The notes: generated from the letters alone by a model not told the origin. Shown: positions 1 through 9,787, counted from the first letter of the stretch. The stretch: 64,000 nt of DNA from Polaromonas sp. SP1 (GCF_003711205.1 NZ_CP031013.1:2336501-2400500), one strand, 5' to 3'. Program-made: numbers and translations.

Positions 1-36
1 AGACCCGCAGCCATCACCACACTTTCAAAATCAAGA

Positions 37-966
37 ATGACCACGACATCCACACCGGCCGACCCCTATGCGAAATGCATTGCAGCGTCCAGACGCATCC
101 GCTGGGACATTGACCGCGACGTGATCCGCGGCCGCGAGTTCGACTTTTCAAAGCGCTTCCTGCCCGACGGGCTGTCGCGCGTCAGCCGGCTCGGCTTTCT
201 GACGCTGCAGGAGGAATTGCGCCTGAGCCAGGTGCAAGGCCGTACCTACGCCAACATGTTTGGACTGGTCGAGCGCTTCATCGCCATCAAGATGCTGGAG
301 GTCAGCCGCCATCACTGGTTCGGCGACCAGGTGGCGCTCGAAGCGCTGGTGCGCTTTACCGACGAAGAGCTCAAACACCAGGAGCTGTTTCGCCGCATCG
401 AGCACCTGGCCGGGGCGGGCATGCCGGGCGGTTACCAGTTCAAGCCCACGGCCAACGACGTGGCCGCGCAGGTACTGCAGGCATCCACCTGGGCCGTGCT
501 GGCGCTCACCTGCCATATCGAGTTGTTCACGCAAGTGCACTACCGCTACAGCATTGACCCGGACGAAGAAATTTCGGAGCTCTACAAGGACGTGTTTCTT
601 TTTCACTGGAAAGAAGAGTCCCAGCACGCGCTGCTGGACGAGCTGGAATGGGAGCGCGAGAACGAGCGCATCTCGCATGTAGAACGGAACAAGGCGGTGG
701 ACGACCTGATCGCGCTGGTGCTCGCGGTGGACGGAATTGTGCAACTGCAGTCGCGCGCCGATGCCGACTACTTCATCAGTACCTGCGACCGGTCGCTGAC
801 TGCCCACCAGGCCGCAGAGGTAGCCGCCGGCTTGCTGGACGCCTACCGCTGGCAGTACATCGTCTCCGGCATTCAGGACCCGCGCTTTGCCCGCATCCTG
901 GCGCAGATGGTGACCACGGACCAGATGAAGCGCATCGAGTCTGCCCTGCAACCCTTGACGAGGTGA
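37..966 (+). CDS. Ferritin-like putative diiron protein
   Basis: The 309-residue protein carries two ExxH motifs typical of the ferritin-like diiron fold: E111-L-K-H114, and E194-S-Q-H197 in a KEESQHALLDELEW context, with further acidic candidates E80 and E162 in predicted helices between. This spacing fits a four-helix bundle binding two metals. No signal peptide or membrane segment is seen, so it is probably cytosolic. It is followed after 64 bases by another putative diiron protein of a different fold, which suggests a shared oxidative or oxygen-sensing job. The substrate is unknown; oxygenase, peroxidase or iron storage are all possible. The motifs are seen directly, metal binding is inferred from the fold family. 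Confidence 0.75.
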   Translation: MTTTSTPADPYAKCIAASRRIRWDIDRDVIRGREFDFSKRFLPDGLSRVSRLGFLTLQEELRLSQVQGRTYANMFGLVERFIAIKMLEVSRHHWFGDQVALEALVRFTDEELKHQELFRRIEHLAGAGMPGGYQFKPTANDVAAQVLQASTWAVLALTCHIELFTQVHYRYSIDPDEEISELYKDVFLFHWKEESQHALLDELEWERENERISHVERNKAVDDLIALVLAVDGIVQLQSRADADYFISTCDRSLTAHQAAEVAAGLLDAYRWQYIVSGIQDPRFARILAQMVTTDQMKRIESALQPLTR

Positions 967-980
967 ACAGCCCCGGAACA

Positions 981-1030
981 TTTCGTTTTTTCTTTCTTTC
1001 CTCCTTCTTTTTTTACTTTTTCTTCACCCA
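981..1030 (+). promoter_or_regulatory. Polypyrimidine leader without Shine-Dalgarno
   Basis: All but four of these 50 bases are pyrimidines, and they run straight into the start codon at 1031. No purine-rich ribosome binding site is visible. Such U/C-rich leaders can bind ribosomal protein S1; that role here is inference. Confidence 0.35.
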
Positions 1031-1762
1031 ATGAAACCCGTACTCAAGCACATCTTCCTGCACAAACGCGACTACGCAAAACTGCCCTTTTTTGAGTTCC
1101 TGCGCGACGACAAACTGTCTACGCGCGAACGCCTGGCCTTCTTCCCCTGCATGGCGTCTTTCATCATGAGTTTTGGCGACCTGAACCGCCTGGTCTTGCG
1201 CATCGAGCCTACCGACGACCCGTGGCTCAAGATGATCAATGCCCACACCTATGAAGACGACCACCACTGGCCCTGGTACCTGGAAGACTTCACCAAGCTG
1301 GGCCATGACGACGCGAAGCAGGCGCCGGGCGACACCCTGCGTTTTCTCTACAGCGACGCCACCATTCAGAACCGCCTGCTGGCCCACCGGCTGGCGCACC
1401 TGATCTGGGGCGCCGAGCCCGTGGTCCGGCTGGCCATCATCGAAGCCATTGAAGAAACCGGCAACATCCTGTTTGCGCTGACCTCCAAGATCGCCGCGCA
1501 ATACCAGCAGGAAACAGGCGTCGAGCTGCGCTACTGCGGCGAGTTCCACTTCAACCTGGAATCGGGCCATGCCATGAACAACGACCATGCCGAGCTGGCT
1601 GAAATTACCCTGAGCGCCTCTCAGCAGCAGGACGCGCTGCAGCGCGTGGACCTGGTGTTTGAGTGGTTTGCGCTCTGGACGCATGAGCTGCTGGCGTATG
1701 CCAAAAGCGCCGCCCAGGGCGCGACACACAGCGCACAGCCCGAGCTGGAGTTGACCGCCTGA
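1031..1762 (+). CDS. Putative heme-oxygenase-like (TenA/HDO-type) diiron protein
   Basis: The 243-residue all-helical protein has an ExxH motif (E75-D-D-H78), a helix with E141/E142 (IIEAIEETGN) and a later helix with H180 and H186 (ESGHAMNNDH). The order ExxH, Glu, His matches the ligand pattern of heme-oxygenase-like diiron oxidases such as UndA, although overall similarity is too remote to assign a reaction. It lies 64 bases after a ferritin-like protein gene on the same strand and is probably co-transcribed with it. The start is preceded by a polypyrimidine tract, not by a normal ribosome binding site. An alternative is a metal-free TenA-like protein. Confidence 0.65.
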   Translation: MKPVLKHIFLHKRDYAKLPFFEFLRDDKLSTRERLAFFPCMASFIMSFGDLNRLVLRIEPTDDPWLKMINAHTYEDDHHWPWYLEDFTKLGHDDAKQAPGDTLRFLYSDATIQNRLLAHRLAHLIWGAEPVVRLAIIEAIEETGNILFALTSKIAAQYQQETGVELRYCGEFHFNLESGHAMNNDHAELAEITLSASQQQDALQRVDLVFEWFALWTHELLAYAKSAAQGATHSAQPELELTA

Positions 1763-1793
1763 TCTTTGGGCGGCGTGGCTTTGGTTGAGAAAG

Positions 1794-1857
1794 TTTGATC
1801 AAATCGGCCTACAGCCCAATAACTATATGGCCAGGAAGCTCCTGAATTGATAGCAAT
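1794..1857. repeat. Interspersed repeat family B, copy 1
   Basis: About 64 bases matching the family pattern ATCGGCCTNCAGCCCA, then a variable middle, then AGCTnnnnATTGATAGCAA. It sits between the diiron gene and the smr gene, which converge on it. The same pattern recurs at 2614, 11131, 24599, 26397, 37661, 47252, 55300 and 56359. Confidence 0.75.
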
Positions 1858-1878
1858 CGGCGCAAGCTCGCGCCGTCT

Positions 1879-2550
1879 TCAGCTTTGCGTGAGCAGCACC
1901 ACTAACGCGCCCGCGCCGCCCTCGGCCGGGCGCGCCTGCACAAAAGCCAGCACTTCCTGCTTCTGGATCAGCCAGCTTTGCACCTTTCCCTTGAGCACCG
2001 GTGTTTTGCCTGGTGAGCCCAAACCCTTGCCGTGCACCACGCGCACGCAGCGCCAGCCGACCTTGTGCGCATCCTTGATGAAAAGCGCCAGCGCTTCGCG
2101 CGCATCTTCGCGGCGCAGGCCGTGCAAGTCGAGCTGGCCCTGGATGCTCCAGCCGCCGCGGCGCAGCTTGCGCACCACGTCAGGCCCCATGCCCGGGCGC
2201 CTGAAGCTCAGCGCCTCGTCGGTGTCCAGCAGCGTCTCCACATCAAACTCGTCGGAGATCGCTTCGCGCATCACCGCCAGTTCGTCGCGCTGCTGCTGCA
2301 CCGGGATGGGCGCGGCCTGCGTGGCCGGCAAGGCGGCCTTGTGGCCGGGCAGGTGTTTGGCGGGCAGGGCCTTGACGGGGCCGACGGCGCGCGAGAACAG
2401 TTCTTTCTCGGCTTTGGCCTTGGCGGCGGCTGCAATGCGGGCGGCCTCCTGTTCTTTCTCCAGCCGGGTGCGGGCCTCGATGGCCTGCTTCACGGTCTTG
2501 AGGTCTTTGAGGTCCTTGAGTTTTGGCTTGCCGGCCGCCTGGGTGTTCAT
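1879..2550 (-). CDS. Smr-domain protein (MutS2 C-terminal type)
   Basis: The 223-residue protein has a lysine/alanine-rich coiled N-terminal half and a C-terminal Smr domain of about 80 residues. The Smr hallmarks LDLHGLRREDA and VVHGKGLGSPG (HGxG loop) are plain to see. Smr domains are nucleases acting on DNA or RNA; E. coli SmrB cuts mRNA at collided ribosomes, and DNA nicking is known for MutS2. The gene lies downstream of radC on the same strand, about 150 bases away, with a family B repeat between. Start chosen at the ATG at 2550; there is no better one downstream. Confidence 0.9.
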   Translation of the reverse strand: MNTQAAGKPKLKDLKDLKTVKQAIEARTRLEKEQEAARIAAAAKAKAEKELFSRAVGPVKALPAKHLPGHKAALPATQAAPIPVQQQRDELAVMREAISDEFDVETLLDTDEALSFRRPGMGPDVVRKLRRGGWSIQGQLDLHGLRREDAREALALFIKDAHKVGWRCVRVVHGKGLGSPGKTPVLKGKVQSWLIQKQEVLAFVQARPAEGGAGALVVLLTQS

Positions 2551-2613
2551 GAGGCCAATGATAGGGAAGTCTTGCGGGGCGCCGGGCGGCGCCGGCGGTT
2601 TTTACCGGATTAC

Positions 2614-2674
2614 AAGCAAAATCGGCCCCCAGCCCAATCGGTGTCTTGGCTTATAGCTATCAAAAACATAGCAA
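2614..2674. repeat. Interspersed repeat family B, copy 2
   Basis: AAATCGGCCCCCAGCCCA near the left end and AGCTATCAAAAACATAGCAA at the right end, in the spacer between radC and smr. Same orientation as copy 1. Confidence 0.75.
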
Positions 2675-2701
2675 AAGCCGAAACCTCAATCCCCCCAAAC
2701 C

Positions 2702-3379
2702 CTACAGCAGCCCCAGCTCGGCCATCGACACCGCCAGGTTGCTGGTCACCACAAAATGGTCCAGCACGCGCACATCGACCAGCGCGAGCGCCGCCTTCAG
2801 CGTCTGCGTCAGCGCCTCGTCGGCGCGCGAAGGCTTGGCCGTGCCGCTGGGGTGGTTGTGGGCCAGCACCACGCTGGCGGCGTTCAGGGCCAGTGCGCGC
2901 ACAACGACTTCGCGCGGGTACACCGAGGTTTGCGTGAGCGTGCCGCGAAACAGCTCTTCCAGCGCAATCAGGCAGTGCTGGCTGTCCAGAAACAGCACGG
3001 CAAACACCTCGTGCTGGCGGCTGCCCAGCTGCAGCTGCAAATAGTCGCGCACGGCCCGGGGCGTGTCGAACACCGGTTTTTCCTTCAGCGTTTCAGCCAG
3101 CGCGCGGCGCGCCAGCTCCAGCACGGCGATCAGCTGCGCCCGCTTGGCGGTGCCGCCCAGGCCTTTGATGCGCTGCAGGTCGCCGGCCGTGGTGTGCAGC
3201 AGCCCGGCCAGGCCGCCAAAGGTGTCCAGCAGCTCCTGGCCCATTTGCAACACGTTTTTGCCGGGCATGCCGGTGCGCAGCAACAGGGCCAGCAGTTCGG
3301 CGTCGCTCAGGGCGGCGGGGCCGCGGGCCAGCAGTTTTTCGCGCGGGCGGGCGTTTTCGGGGAGGTCTTTGAGGATCAT
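2702..3379 (-). CDS. radC: RadC family JAB/MPN-domain protein
   Basis: The 225-residue protein has the usual RadC layout: an N-terminal helix-hairpin-helix region ([13 protein letters not shown], about residues 70-85) and a C-terminal JAMM/MPN domain with [10 protein letters not shown] and the HNHPSG motif followed by the metal-binding Asp. RadC was named as a DNA repair protein, but its role in repair is disputed; the JAMM fold suggests a metalloprotease-like or nuclease activity. It heads a minus-strand pair with smr. Length and motifs are complete. Confidence 0.95.
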   Translation of the reverse strand: MILKDLPENARPREKLLARGPAALSDAELLALLLRTGMPGKNVLQMGQELLDTFGGLAGLLHTTAGDLQRIKGLGGTAKRAQLIAVLELARRALAETLKEKPVFDTPRAVRDYLQLQLGSRQHEVFAVLFLDSQHCLIALEELFRGTLTQTSVYPREVVVRALALNAASVVLAHNHPSGTAKPSRADEALTQTLKAALALVDVRVLDHFVVTSNLAVSMAELGLL

Positions 3380-3503
3380 GGGGCCGCAGGCTAGCGGGGG
3401 CCGGGCTACCGAAGCGTTACGGACGGGGCAATGGCGCTATCTATATGAGGGCCGGACCGGCGCCTGGGTTAAAAACCCGGAAAGCCGGGGTTTTGCCCCG
3501 TTT

Positions 3504-3533
3504 TTGGCCCGGCCAGGCGGTACTTTCTACAAT
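3504..3533 (+). promoter_or_regulatory. Putative sigma-70 promoter for fkpB-ispH
   Basis: TTGGCC and TACAAT separated by 18 bases lie about 60 bases ahead of the fkpB start. The -10 box is good, the -35 box moderate. Confidence 0.45.
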
Positions 3534-3591
3534 AGAGGCTCATTACCCGTTTTACCAACAGGCCTGCCGCCCGGCCGGCCCCGAAAGCCCT

Positions 3592-4080
3592 ATGCCCACC
3601 GTGGAACTCTCCGCCGCCCCGCTTGTCCAGCAGGGCTCCTTCCTGACCCTGCATTACCGCATGGCAGGCCCCGCTGTGGATGGAAAACCGGGCGCCGACA
3701 TCATCAACACCTTTGACGGCAAACCCGCCACGCTGAGCCTGGGCACCGGCGAGCTGTCGCCGGCCATTGAGCAGCGCCTGCTGGGCCTGGCCGAAGGCAC
3801 ACGCACCATGTTTGAGCTGCCCGCCGGCGAGGCCTTTGGCGAGCGCAACCCCGAGCTGGTGCAGTGGGTGGCGCGCAAGCTGCTCAACGAGCTGGGCGAC
3901 CCGGACGAGCAGTACAAGGTCGGCGATGTGGTGCAGTTCCCCACGCCCGACGGCATGGGCCAGTACGCGGGTGCGGTGCAGCAGATCAAGGAAGGCGGCG
4001 ATGCCGTTCAGTTCGACTTCAACCACCCGCTGGCCGGCCAGCCCGTGGTGTTTGAAGTGCAAGTGATTGGGGTTCTATGA
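3592..4080 (+). CDS. fkpB: FKBP-type peptidyl-prolyl isomerase, SlpA/FkpB type
   Basis: The 162-residue protein has the SlyD/FkpB layout: an FKBP domain with LTLHYRMA and [22 protein letters not shown], interrupted by an IF-type insert ([16 protein letters not shown]), then the C-terminal strand ([10 protein letters not shown]). These proteins speed proline isomerisation and act as cytosolic chaperones. An open frame extends upstream to 3445, but the ATG at 3592 matches the family N-terminus and follows the likely promoter. Its stop overlaps the ispH start by four bases (ATGA), indicating translational coupling; fkpB-ispH linkage is also known in E. coli. Confidence 0.93.
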   Translation: MPTVELSAAPLVQQGSFLTLHYRMAGPAVDGKPGADIINTFDGKPATLSLGTGELSPAIEQRLLGLAEGTRTMFELPAGEAFGERNPELVQWVARKLLNELGDPDEQYKVGDVVQFPTPDGMGQYAGAVQQIKEGGDAVQFDFNHPLAGQPVVFEVQVIGVL

Positions 4081-5153
4081 AAAAGGCCCCCACGCTTGTC
4101 GCTTCGCGTACTACGCTGCCCCCCGAGGGGGCTGTTCCGCCTAAGGGCGGCCTGTCGGCGGAACGGTCTGTGCTGCCCCAGGAAATCCTGCTGGCTGAGC
4201 CCCGCGGCTTCTGCGCCGGCGTAGACCGCGCGATTGAGATCGTCGAGCGCGCCCTGACGAAATTCGGTGCCCCGATTTACGTGCGCCACGAGATCGTGCA
4301 CAACACCTACGTCGTCAACGACCTCAAGGAAAAAGGCGCGATCTTTATCGAAGAGCTGGACGACGTGCCCCCCGGCGCTACGCTGGTCTTCAGCGCCCAC
4401 GGCGTGAGCCAGGCCATCCAGAAAGAAGCCGAGCGCCGCGGCTTCCAGATTTTTGACGCCACCTGCCCGCTGGTGACCAAGGTGCACGTTGAAGTCGCCA
4501 AGCTCAACAAAGAGGGCTACGAGTTCATCATGATCGGCCACAAGGGCCACCCCGAAGTCGAAGGCACCATGGGCCAGCTCGACAGCGGCATCCACCTGGT
4601 CGAAGACGTGGAAGACGTCTGGCGCATCAGCCCGCGCCAGACCGAGCGCCTGGCCGTCGTCACACAAACCACGCTGAGCGTGGACGATGCGGCCGAGATC
4701 AGCGCCGCCGTGAAAAAACGCTTTCCGCAGGTGCGCGAGCCCAAGCAGCAGGACATCTGCTACGCCACACAAAACCGGCAGGACGCCGTCAAGGTGCTGA
4801 GCCCGCAGGTTGATATCCTCATCGTGGTCGGCAGCCCGACCAGCTCCAACAGCAACCGGCTGCGCGAGCTGGCCGCCAAGCTGGGCACCGAGGCCTACAT
4901 GGTCGACGACGCCAGCGAGCTCAAAGAAGAATGGTTTGAAGGCAAGGGCCGCGTAGGCCTGACGGCCGGCGCGTCGGCGCCCGAGATCCTCGTCAAGCAG
5001 GTGATAGACCGCATCAAGGCGCTAGGCGCGGTGTCGGTGCGCAAGATGGAAGGCATCGAGGAAACCATCAAGTTCCCGCTGCCCAAGGGCCTCAAGCTGG
5101 ATGCGCAAGGCCATGTGCTGGAAATGAGCGACAGCCAGCTGCACCAGCTTTGA
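4077..5153 (+). CDS. ispH: 4-hydroxy-3-methylbut-2-enyl diphosphate reductase
   Basis: IspH makes IPP and DMAPP from HMBPP in the last step of the MEP isoprenoid pathway, using a [4Fe-4S] cluster. The three cluster cysteines lie in [10 protein letters not shown] (C46), DATCPLVTK and QQDICYATQ. The core begins at about residue 36, where E. coli IspH starts at residue 1-2. The extra N-terminal stretch of about 34 residues is mostly encoded by a family A repeat at 4085-4166 (peptide [17 protein letters not shown]) that keeps the frame open. An internal start after the repeat cannot be excluded, but no good one is seen, and the ATGA overlap with fkpB argues for the start used here. Confidence 0.96.
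   Translation: MKKAPTLVASRTTLPPEGAVPPKGGLSAERSVLPQEILLAEPRGFCAGVDRAIEIVERALTKFGAPIYVRHEIVHNTYVVNDLKEKGAIFIEELDDVPPGATLVFSAHGVSQAIQKEAERRGFQIFDATCPLVTKVHVEVAKLNKEGYEFIMIGHKGHPEVEGTMGQLDSGIHLVEDVEDVWRISPRQTERLAVVTQTTLSVDDAAEISAAVKKRFPQVREPKQQDICYATQNRQDAVKVLSPQVDILIVVGSPTSSNSNRLRELAAKLGTEAYMVDDASELKEEWFEGKGRVGLTAGASAPEILVKQVIDRIKALGAVSVRKMEGIEETIKFPLPKGLKLDAQGHVLEMSDSQLHQL
4085..4166 (+). repeat. Interspersed repeat family A, in frame within ispH
   Basis: Begins GGCCCCCACGCTT, holds the palindrome GCCCCCCGAGGGGGC and ends in an inverted repeat TTCCGCC ... GGCGGAA. Bases 4115-4165 are identical over 51 positions to 28825-28875 in lolD. It is read in frame as part of the IspH N-terminus. Confidence 0.9.
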
Positions 5154-5199
5154 TTCGTCTCGTTAACGTCGCCTTATTTTCCTTTTTCGTTTCCCGGAC

Positions 5200-6141
5200 A
5201 TGACCAATCGCTATCAAATTGAGAGCTGCCTGCGCACGTTTGATGCGGGCTACAGCCACTTTATTCATAAAACCCCGCTGTGGAAGATGCCCGGCAAGGC
5301 GCTGGGCGTGAACTGTGCGGAAGTCTGGCTCAAGCTCGAGCACCTGCAAACCGGCGGCAGCTTCAAGGCGCGCGGCATGCTCAACCGCCTGCTGTCCAAC
5401 CCGATTCCGGCCAGCGGCGTCATCGTCGCCTCCGGCGGCAACGCCGGCATTGCCACCGCCGCCGCCGCGCGTGAGCTGGGCGTGCGTTGCGAAGTGTTTG
5501 TGCCTGAAGTGTCGACCCCGGCCAAACGCGCCAAGCTGGCCGCGCTGGGCGCCGAGGTGGTGGTGACAGGCGCGGCGTACGCTGATGCATTGAAGGCCTG
5601 CCTCGCCCGCCAGCAGGAAACCGGCGCGCTGCTGACGCATGCGTATGACCAGCCTGAAGTGCTGGCCGGCGCCGGCACCATGGCCGCAGAGATCGAACAG
5701 CAGGGCGGCTTGCCCGATTCCGTGCTCGTCAGCGTGGGCGGCGGCGGCCTGATAGGCGGCGTGGCCAGCTGGTTTGAGCAGCGCTCTAGAGTCGTGGCGC
5801 TCGAGCCCGAGCTGGCGCCCACCTTGTACAAAGCCCGCGAGGCCGGTGAGCCGGTCGACGTGGCCGTCAGCGGCATCGCCGCCGACTCGCTCGGCGCCAA
5901 ACGCATCGGCAGCCTGGCCTGGGACGCCACGCAGGCGCACGTGCGCGACGCGCTGCTGCTCACCGACGAATCCATTCGCGCCGCACAGCTGTGGCTGTGG
6001 AAAGAACTGAAACTGGCCGTGGAGCCCGCCGCGGCCCTGCCGCTGGCCGCGCTGCAAAGCGGCCGCTACACGCCGCGTGCCGGCGAAAAAGTCTGCCTCA
6101 TCATCTGCGGCGCCAACCTGGACCCGGCCAGCCTGAATTGA
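5200..6141 (+). CDS. PLP-dependent threonine/serine dehydratase family protein
   Basis: The 313-residue protein is a fold-type II PLP enzyme. The Schiff-base lysine lies in GGSFKARGM, the substrate loop in ASGGNAGIATA, and the phosphate-binding glycine loop in VSVGGGGLIGG. It has the length of a catabolic threonine dehydratase and lacks an ACT domain, so allosteric control like IlvA is unlikely. The likely reaction is deamination of threonine or serine to the 2-oxoacid; racemase activity is a possible alternative. The leader is pyrimidine-rich without a clear ribosome binding site. Codons 4-19 resemble an inverted family B repeat, which may be coincidence. Confidence 0.88.
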   Translation: MTNRYQIESCLRTFDAGYSHFIHKTPLWKMPGKALGVNCAEVWLKLEHLQTGGSFKARGMLNRLLSNPIPASGVIVASGGNAGIATAAAARELGVRCEVFVPEVSTPAKRAKLAALGAEVVVTGAAYADALKACLARQQETGALLTHAYDQPEVLAGAGTMAAEIEQQGGLPDSVLVSVGGGGLIGGVASWFEQRSRVVALEPELAPTLYKAREAGEPVDVAVSGIAADSLGAKRIGSLAWDATQAHVRDALLLTDESIRAAQLWLWKELKLAVEPAAALPLAALQSGRYTPRAGEKVCLIICGANLDPASLN

Positions 6142-6149
6142 GCCCCTGA

Positions 6150-7520
<1,371 letters not shown>

Positions 7521-7555
7521 GCCGTCCACAGCTGTTAGAATTGTCAGTCCACACT

Positions 7556-7646
<91 letters not shown>

Positions 7647-7654
7647 ACGTGAGG

Positions 7655-7687
7655 CCCTTAAAGATCTTTGATTTTTAAGGGTTTTTT
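7655..7687 (+). terminator. Rho-independent terminator after tRNA-Ser
   Basis: Stem CCCTTAAA/TTTAAGGG followed by six T residues, 11 bases after the tRNA CCA end. Confidence 0.85.
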
Positions 7688-7985
7688 CGTTTGGCTCATC
7701 TGACTTTCACCGCAGGTTGTCGTTCTGATGATCATGCGAACTTCCTCCGCTGAGTCGCAGCCTTCAGAAGCAATAAATATTGGTTTAAGGGGGGCGCCGC
7801 TGTGCGTTAGCGAAATGAACCTGAACTATGAACTGATCAACCAATGCAGAACACCAAAGGGCGGTTGGACTAAACGTCAATTAGAGGCCCTCAGAGTTGT
7901 TGACCCGTTCGTCGATGACATATGCTTGACAACCTGCTTCTCTCAGCCGAAGCCACCTACTAATGAACAGCCAAGGGAATGGATA

Positions 7986-9185
7986 GTGAAACGCAGATCA
8001 TTCAACTCTCTCGCACTTGGCCTCATGTCGGCAGGATCGGCCCCAGCTTTTTCACAGACCAACGACTGGGGAGCGTCTGCTGGGTATCCGACTGGATGGG
8101 GCTCGCCCCAGCGCATGTCTTGGCATAAACATACAAGGGTAGGCAACTACTCAGGTGGGTTTGAGGCCATGCTGCCCAATAATAAGATTCAAGCCGGTGC
8201 TGAGTCTCCATTGATTGAAGCGACCCGCGACATACGTTACCAATGGGGCCTCAGTAGCAGAGGAGCTGCGGACTATATGGCGGGATGGCCCGTGACTGGG
8301 CTGCTAATCGCTCGTCGCGGCAAGGTCTGGTTTGAGCGCTATGGCTACGAGCGCGGCGCTGAAATGCGGATGAATGGCTGGTCAATGTCAAAGGGGGTCA
8401 CATCCCTTTTGCTGGGCATCGCCCTTGATCAGGGGCGGGTCAAGTCCCTAGAGGATCGAGCTGACATCTACGTTCCGAGTCTGAAAGGGACGCTTCACGG
8501 TGAAACGACCCTACGGAATCTGATGAACATGTCCAGTGGTGCCGCAGTGGTTCATGCGGAGGGGAACCAAACAATTTATCCAGATGGTCTCATCCGTAAA
8601 GACTCAAGTATTGAGAGCACTGTGAAACTTTGGAACGCCCGCCAAGAGCCGCAAGGCGCACGGTTCAACTACAACGAGTTGTGCCCGCTCACCATTGGGA
8701 TGGTATTGCGCGCAGCAACAGGGACTAACCTTTCTGAATTCGCTCAAGAGGCACTGTGGAAGCCGATGGGGGCCGAAGGAAACGCAACGTGGCTCACCGA
8801 TTCGCACAAGAACGAGTTTAATTGCGTGGGCTTCGCTGCTCGCCTTAGAGATTGGGCACGTCTAGGCCAATTAGTTGTACAGCGTGGATATATGAACGGA
8901 AAGCAAATCGTTAGCCAATCTTGGATGGAAAGTTACAGCCGCTGGGAGCCGAACGAAGCACAGGTTCGTCCCGGAGGAATGCCCAACAACGGTGGTGGAT
9001 ATAAAGCCTTTCTATGGCATGCAAAACCGGATGGATCCCGTCTCGTTTTCAGTGGCGCCGAGGCCCAGCAAGTTCGTGTCCATATCCCAACGGAAACTGT
9101 TTTAGTTCAAACTGCGGTAGACGATGCTGGCCCTTGGCGTAAAGAGCTTGACGCGCTGTTTGAGGCAGCTATAAACGCTTCATAA
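7986..9185 (+). CDS. Exported beta-lactamase-family serine hydrolase
   Basis: Class C beta-lactamase/penicillin-binding-protein-like hydrolase with catalytic S133-M-S-K136 (GWSMSKGVTS) and a FNYNEL segment in the place of the YxN motif. The open frame reaches back to 7728, but the GTG at 7986 is preceded by AAGGGA and begins a convincing signal peptide (KRRSFNSLALG ... AFSQ) with a twin-arginine flavour, so I chose it; the protein is then 399 residues. Likely periplasmic; the substrate (ester, peptide or lactam) is unknown. Base composition is poorer in GC than the neighbours and codon choice differs, pointing to recent transfer. Upstream codons 7813-7985 may be a remnant of another gene. Confidence 0.8.
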   Translation: MKRRSFNSLALGLMSAGSAPAFSQTNDWGASAGYPTGWGSPQRMSWHKHTRVGNYSGGFEAMLPNNKIQAGAESPLIEATRDIRYQWGLSSRGAADYMAGWPVTGLLIARRGKVWFERYGYERGAEMRMNGWSMSKGVTSLLLGIALDQGRVKSLEDRADIYVPSLKGTLHGETTLRNLMNMSSGAAVVHAEGNQTIYPDGLIRKDSSIESTVKLWNARQEPQGARFNYNELCPLTIGMVLRAATGTNLSEFAQEALWKPMGAEGNATWLTDSHKNEFNCVGFAARLRDWARLGQLVVQRGYMNGKQIVSQSWMESYSRWEPNEAQVRPGGMPNNGGGYKAFLWHAKPDGSRLVFSGAEAQQVRVHIPTETVLVQTAVDDAGPWRKELDALFEAAINAS

Positions 9186-9291
9186 TTCAGCCGTACATCA
9201 GGCCGCTACACCGAGCGGCCACAGACAACGACCAGTGCGATGGTATCAATTGGGGACGTAAAGCTTATGAATTCCATTCCTAGTAATCTGA

Positions 9292-9684
9292 TCAGTCTGC
9301 ATCTGTTGAATTCGACTGAAGTCTGACCCGAGTTTTCCATCGACCTTGACCCACACCCTTTGTGAGCCGAAGGTGCTCACGATGTGGATAAGCTCTTGAT
9401 CTTCTCCTTTTTGTGTTGAGTCTGTGTGGATCTGCCTCAAAGTGCGCCGCTGTTTCCGCGATTTTTGTTGCCTCGATTCCTAGCCAGGTGGCCAGCTTCT
9501 CGGCGTAAGGATCGAGCTTGCTGGAGCTGACCGGCCTTGGGTACTTGGGCTCGCTCTCTTCCGACCGCGGGTGCTTCTTCACTGTGTTGCGAGCCAGGCC
9601 TGTACGCCTTGAGATCTCGCGGATGGACATCTGATCCCTCAATGCCCACCGTCTGATGACATTCAATGTCGCCACGTCTATCAC
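9292..9684 (-). pseudogene. istA: Truncated, frameshifted IS21 transposase IstA
   Basis: The N-terminus (MIDVATLNVIRRWALRD, then the helix-turn-helix SIREISRRTGLARNTVKK) is clearly IstA. Similarity holds to about LATWLGIEATK. Near 9440 the family sequence continues in another frame (RQIHTDS, in the frame ending at 9246), so a frameshift is followed by a large deletion. The DDE catalytic domain is absent. The remaining residues of this frame read through the far IS terminus. Confidence 0.85.
9309..9355. repeat. IS21-type inverted terminal repeat (distal to istA)
   Basis: Two units of the GACCC(A/G)C-containing terminal repeat, inverted relative to 9730-9787. Confidence 0.65.
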
Positions 9685-9729
9685 TCCTAATTTCCGTCTT
9701 CCTTTTAAAACAAGCAGGGTAGTGCCTAC

Positions 9730-9787
9730 GTGGGTCAGCTTTGGATGGAAATTACTGCGCTAAGTGGGTCAGATTTCGACGGAATTC
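9730..9787. repeat. IS21-type inverted terminal repeat (istA side)
   Basis: Two direct copies of GTGGGTCAGnTTnnGAnGGAA at 9730 and 9763, just upstream of the istA start. They match the inverted end at 9309-9355. Confidence 0.7.

Larger units (their letters stand above)
9309..9787 (-). mobile_element. IS21-family deletion derivative with both ends
   Basis: A fragment of istA is flanked by matching termini. Read inward, the left end runs GAATTCGACTGAAGTCTGAC and the right end GAATTCCGTCGAAATCTGAC; each is followed by a second CCATC...GACCCAC repeat. Multiple terminal repeats are typical of IS21-family ends. The rest of istA and all of istB are missing, so the element cannot move by itself but might be mobilised in trans. 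Confidence 0.75.
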
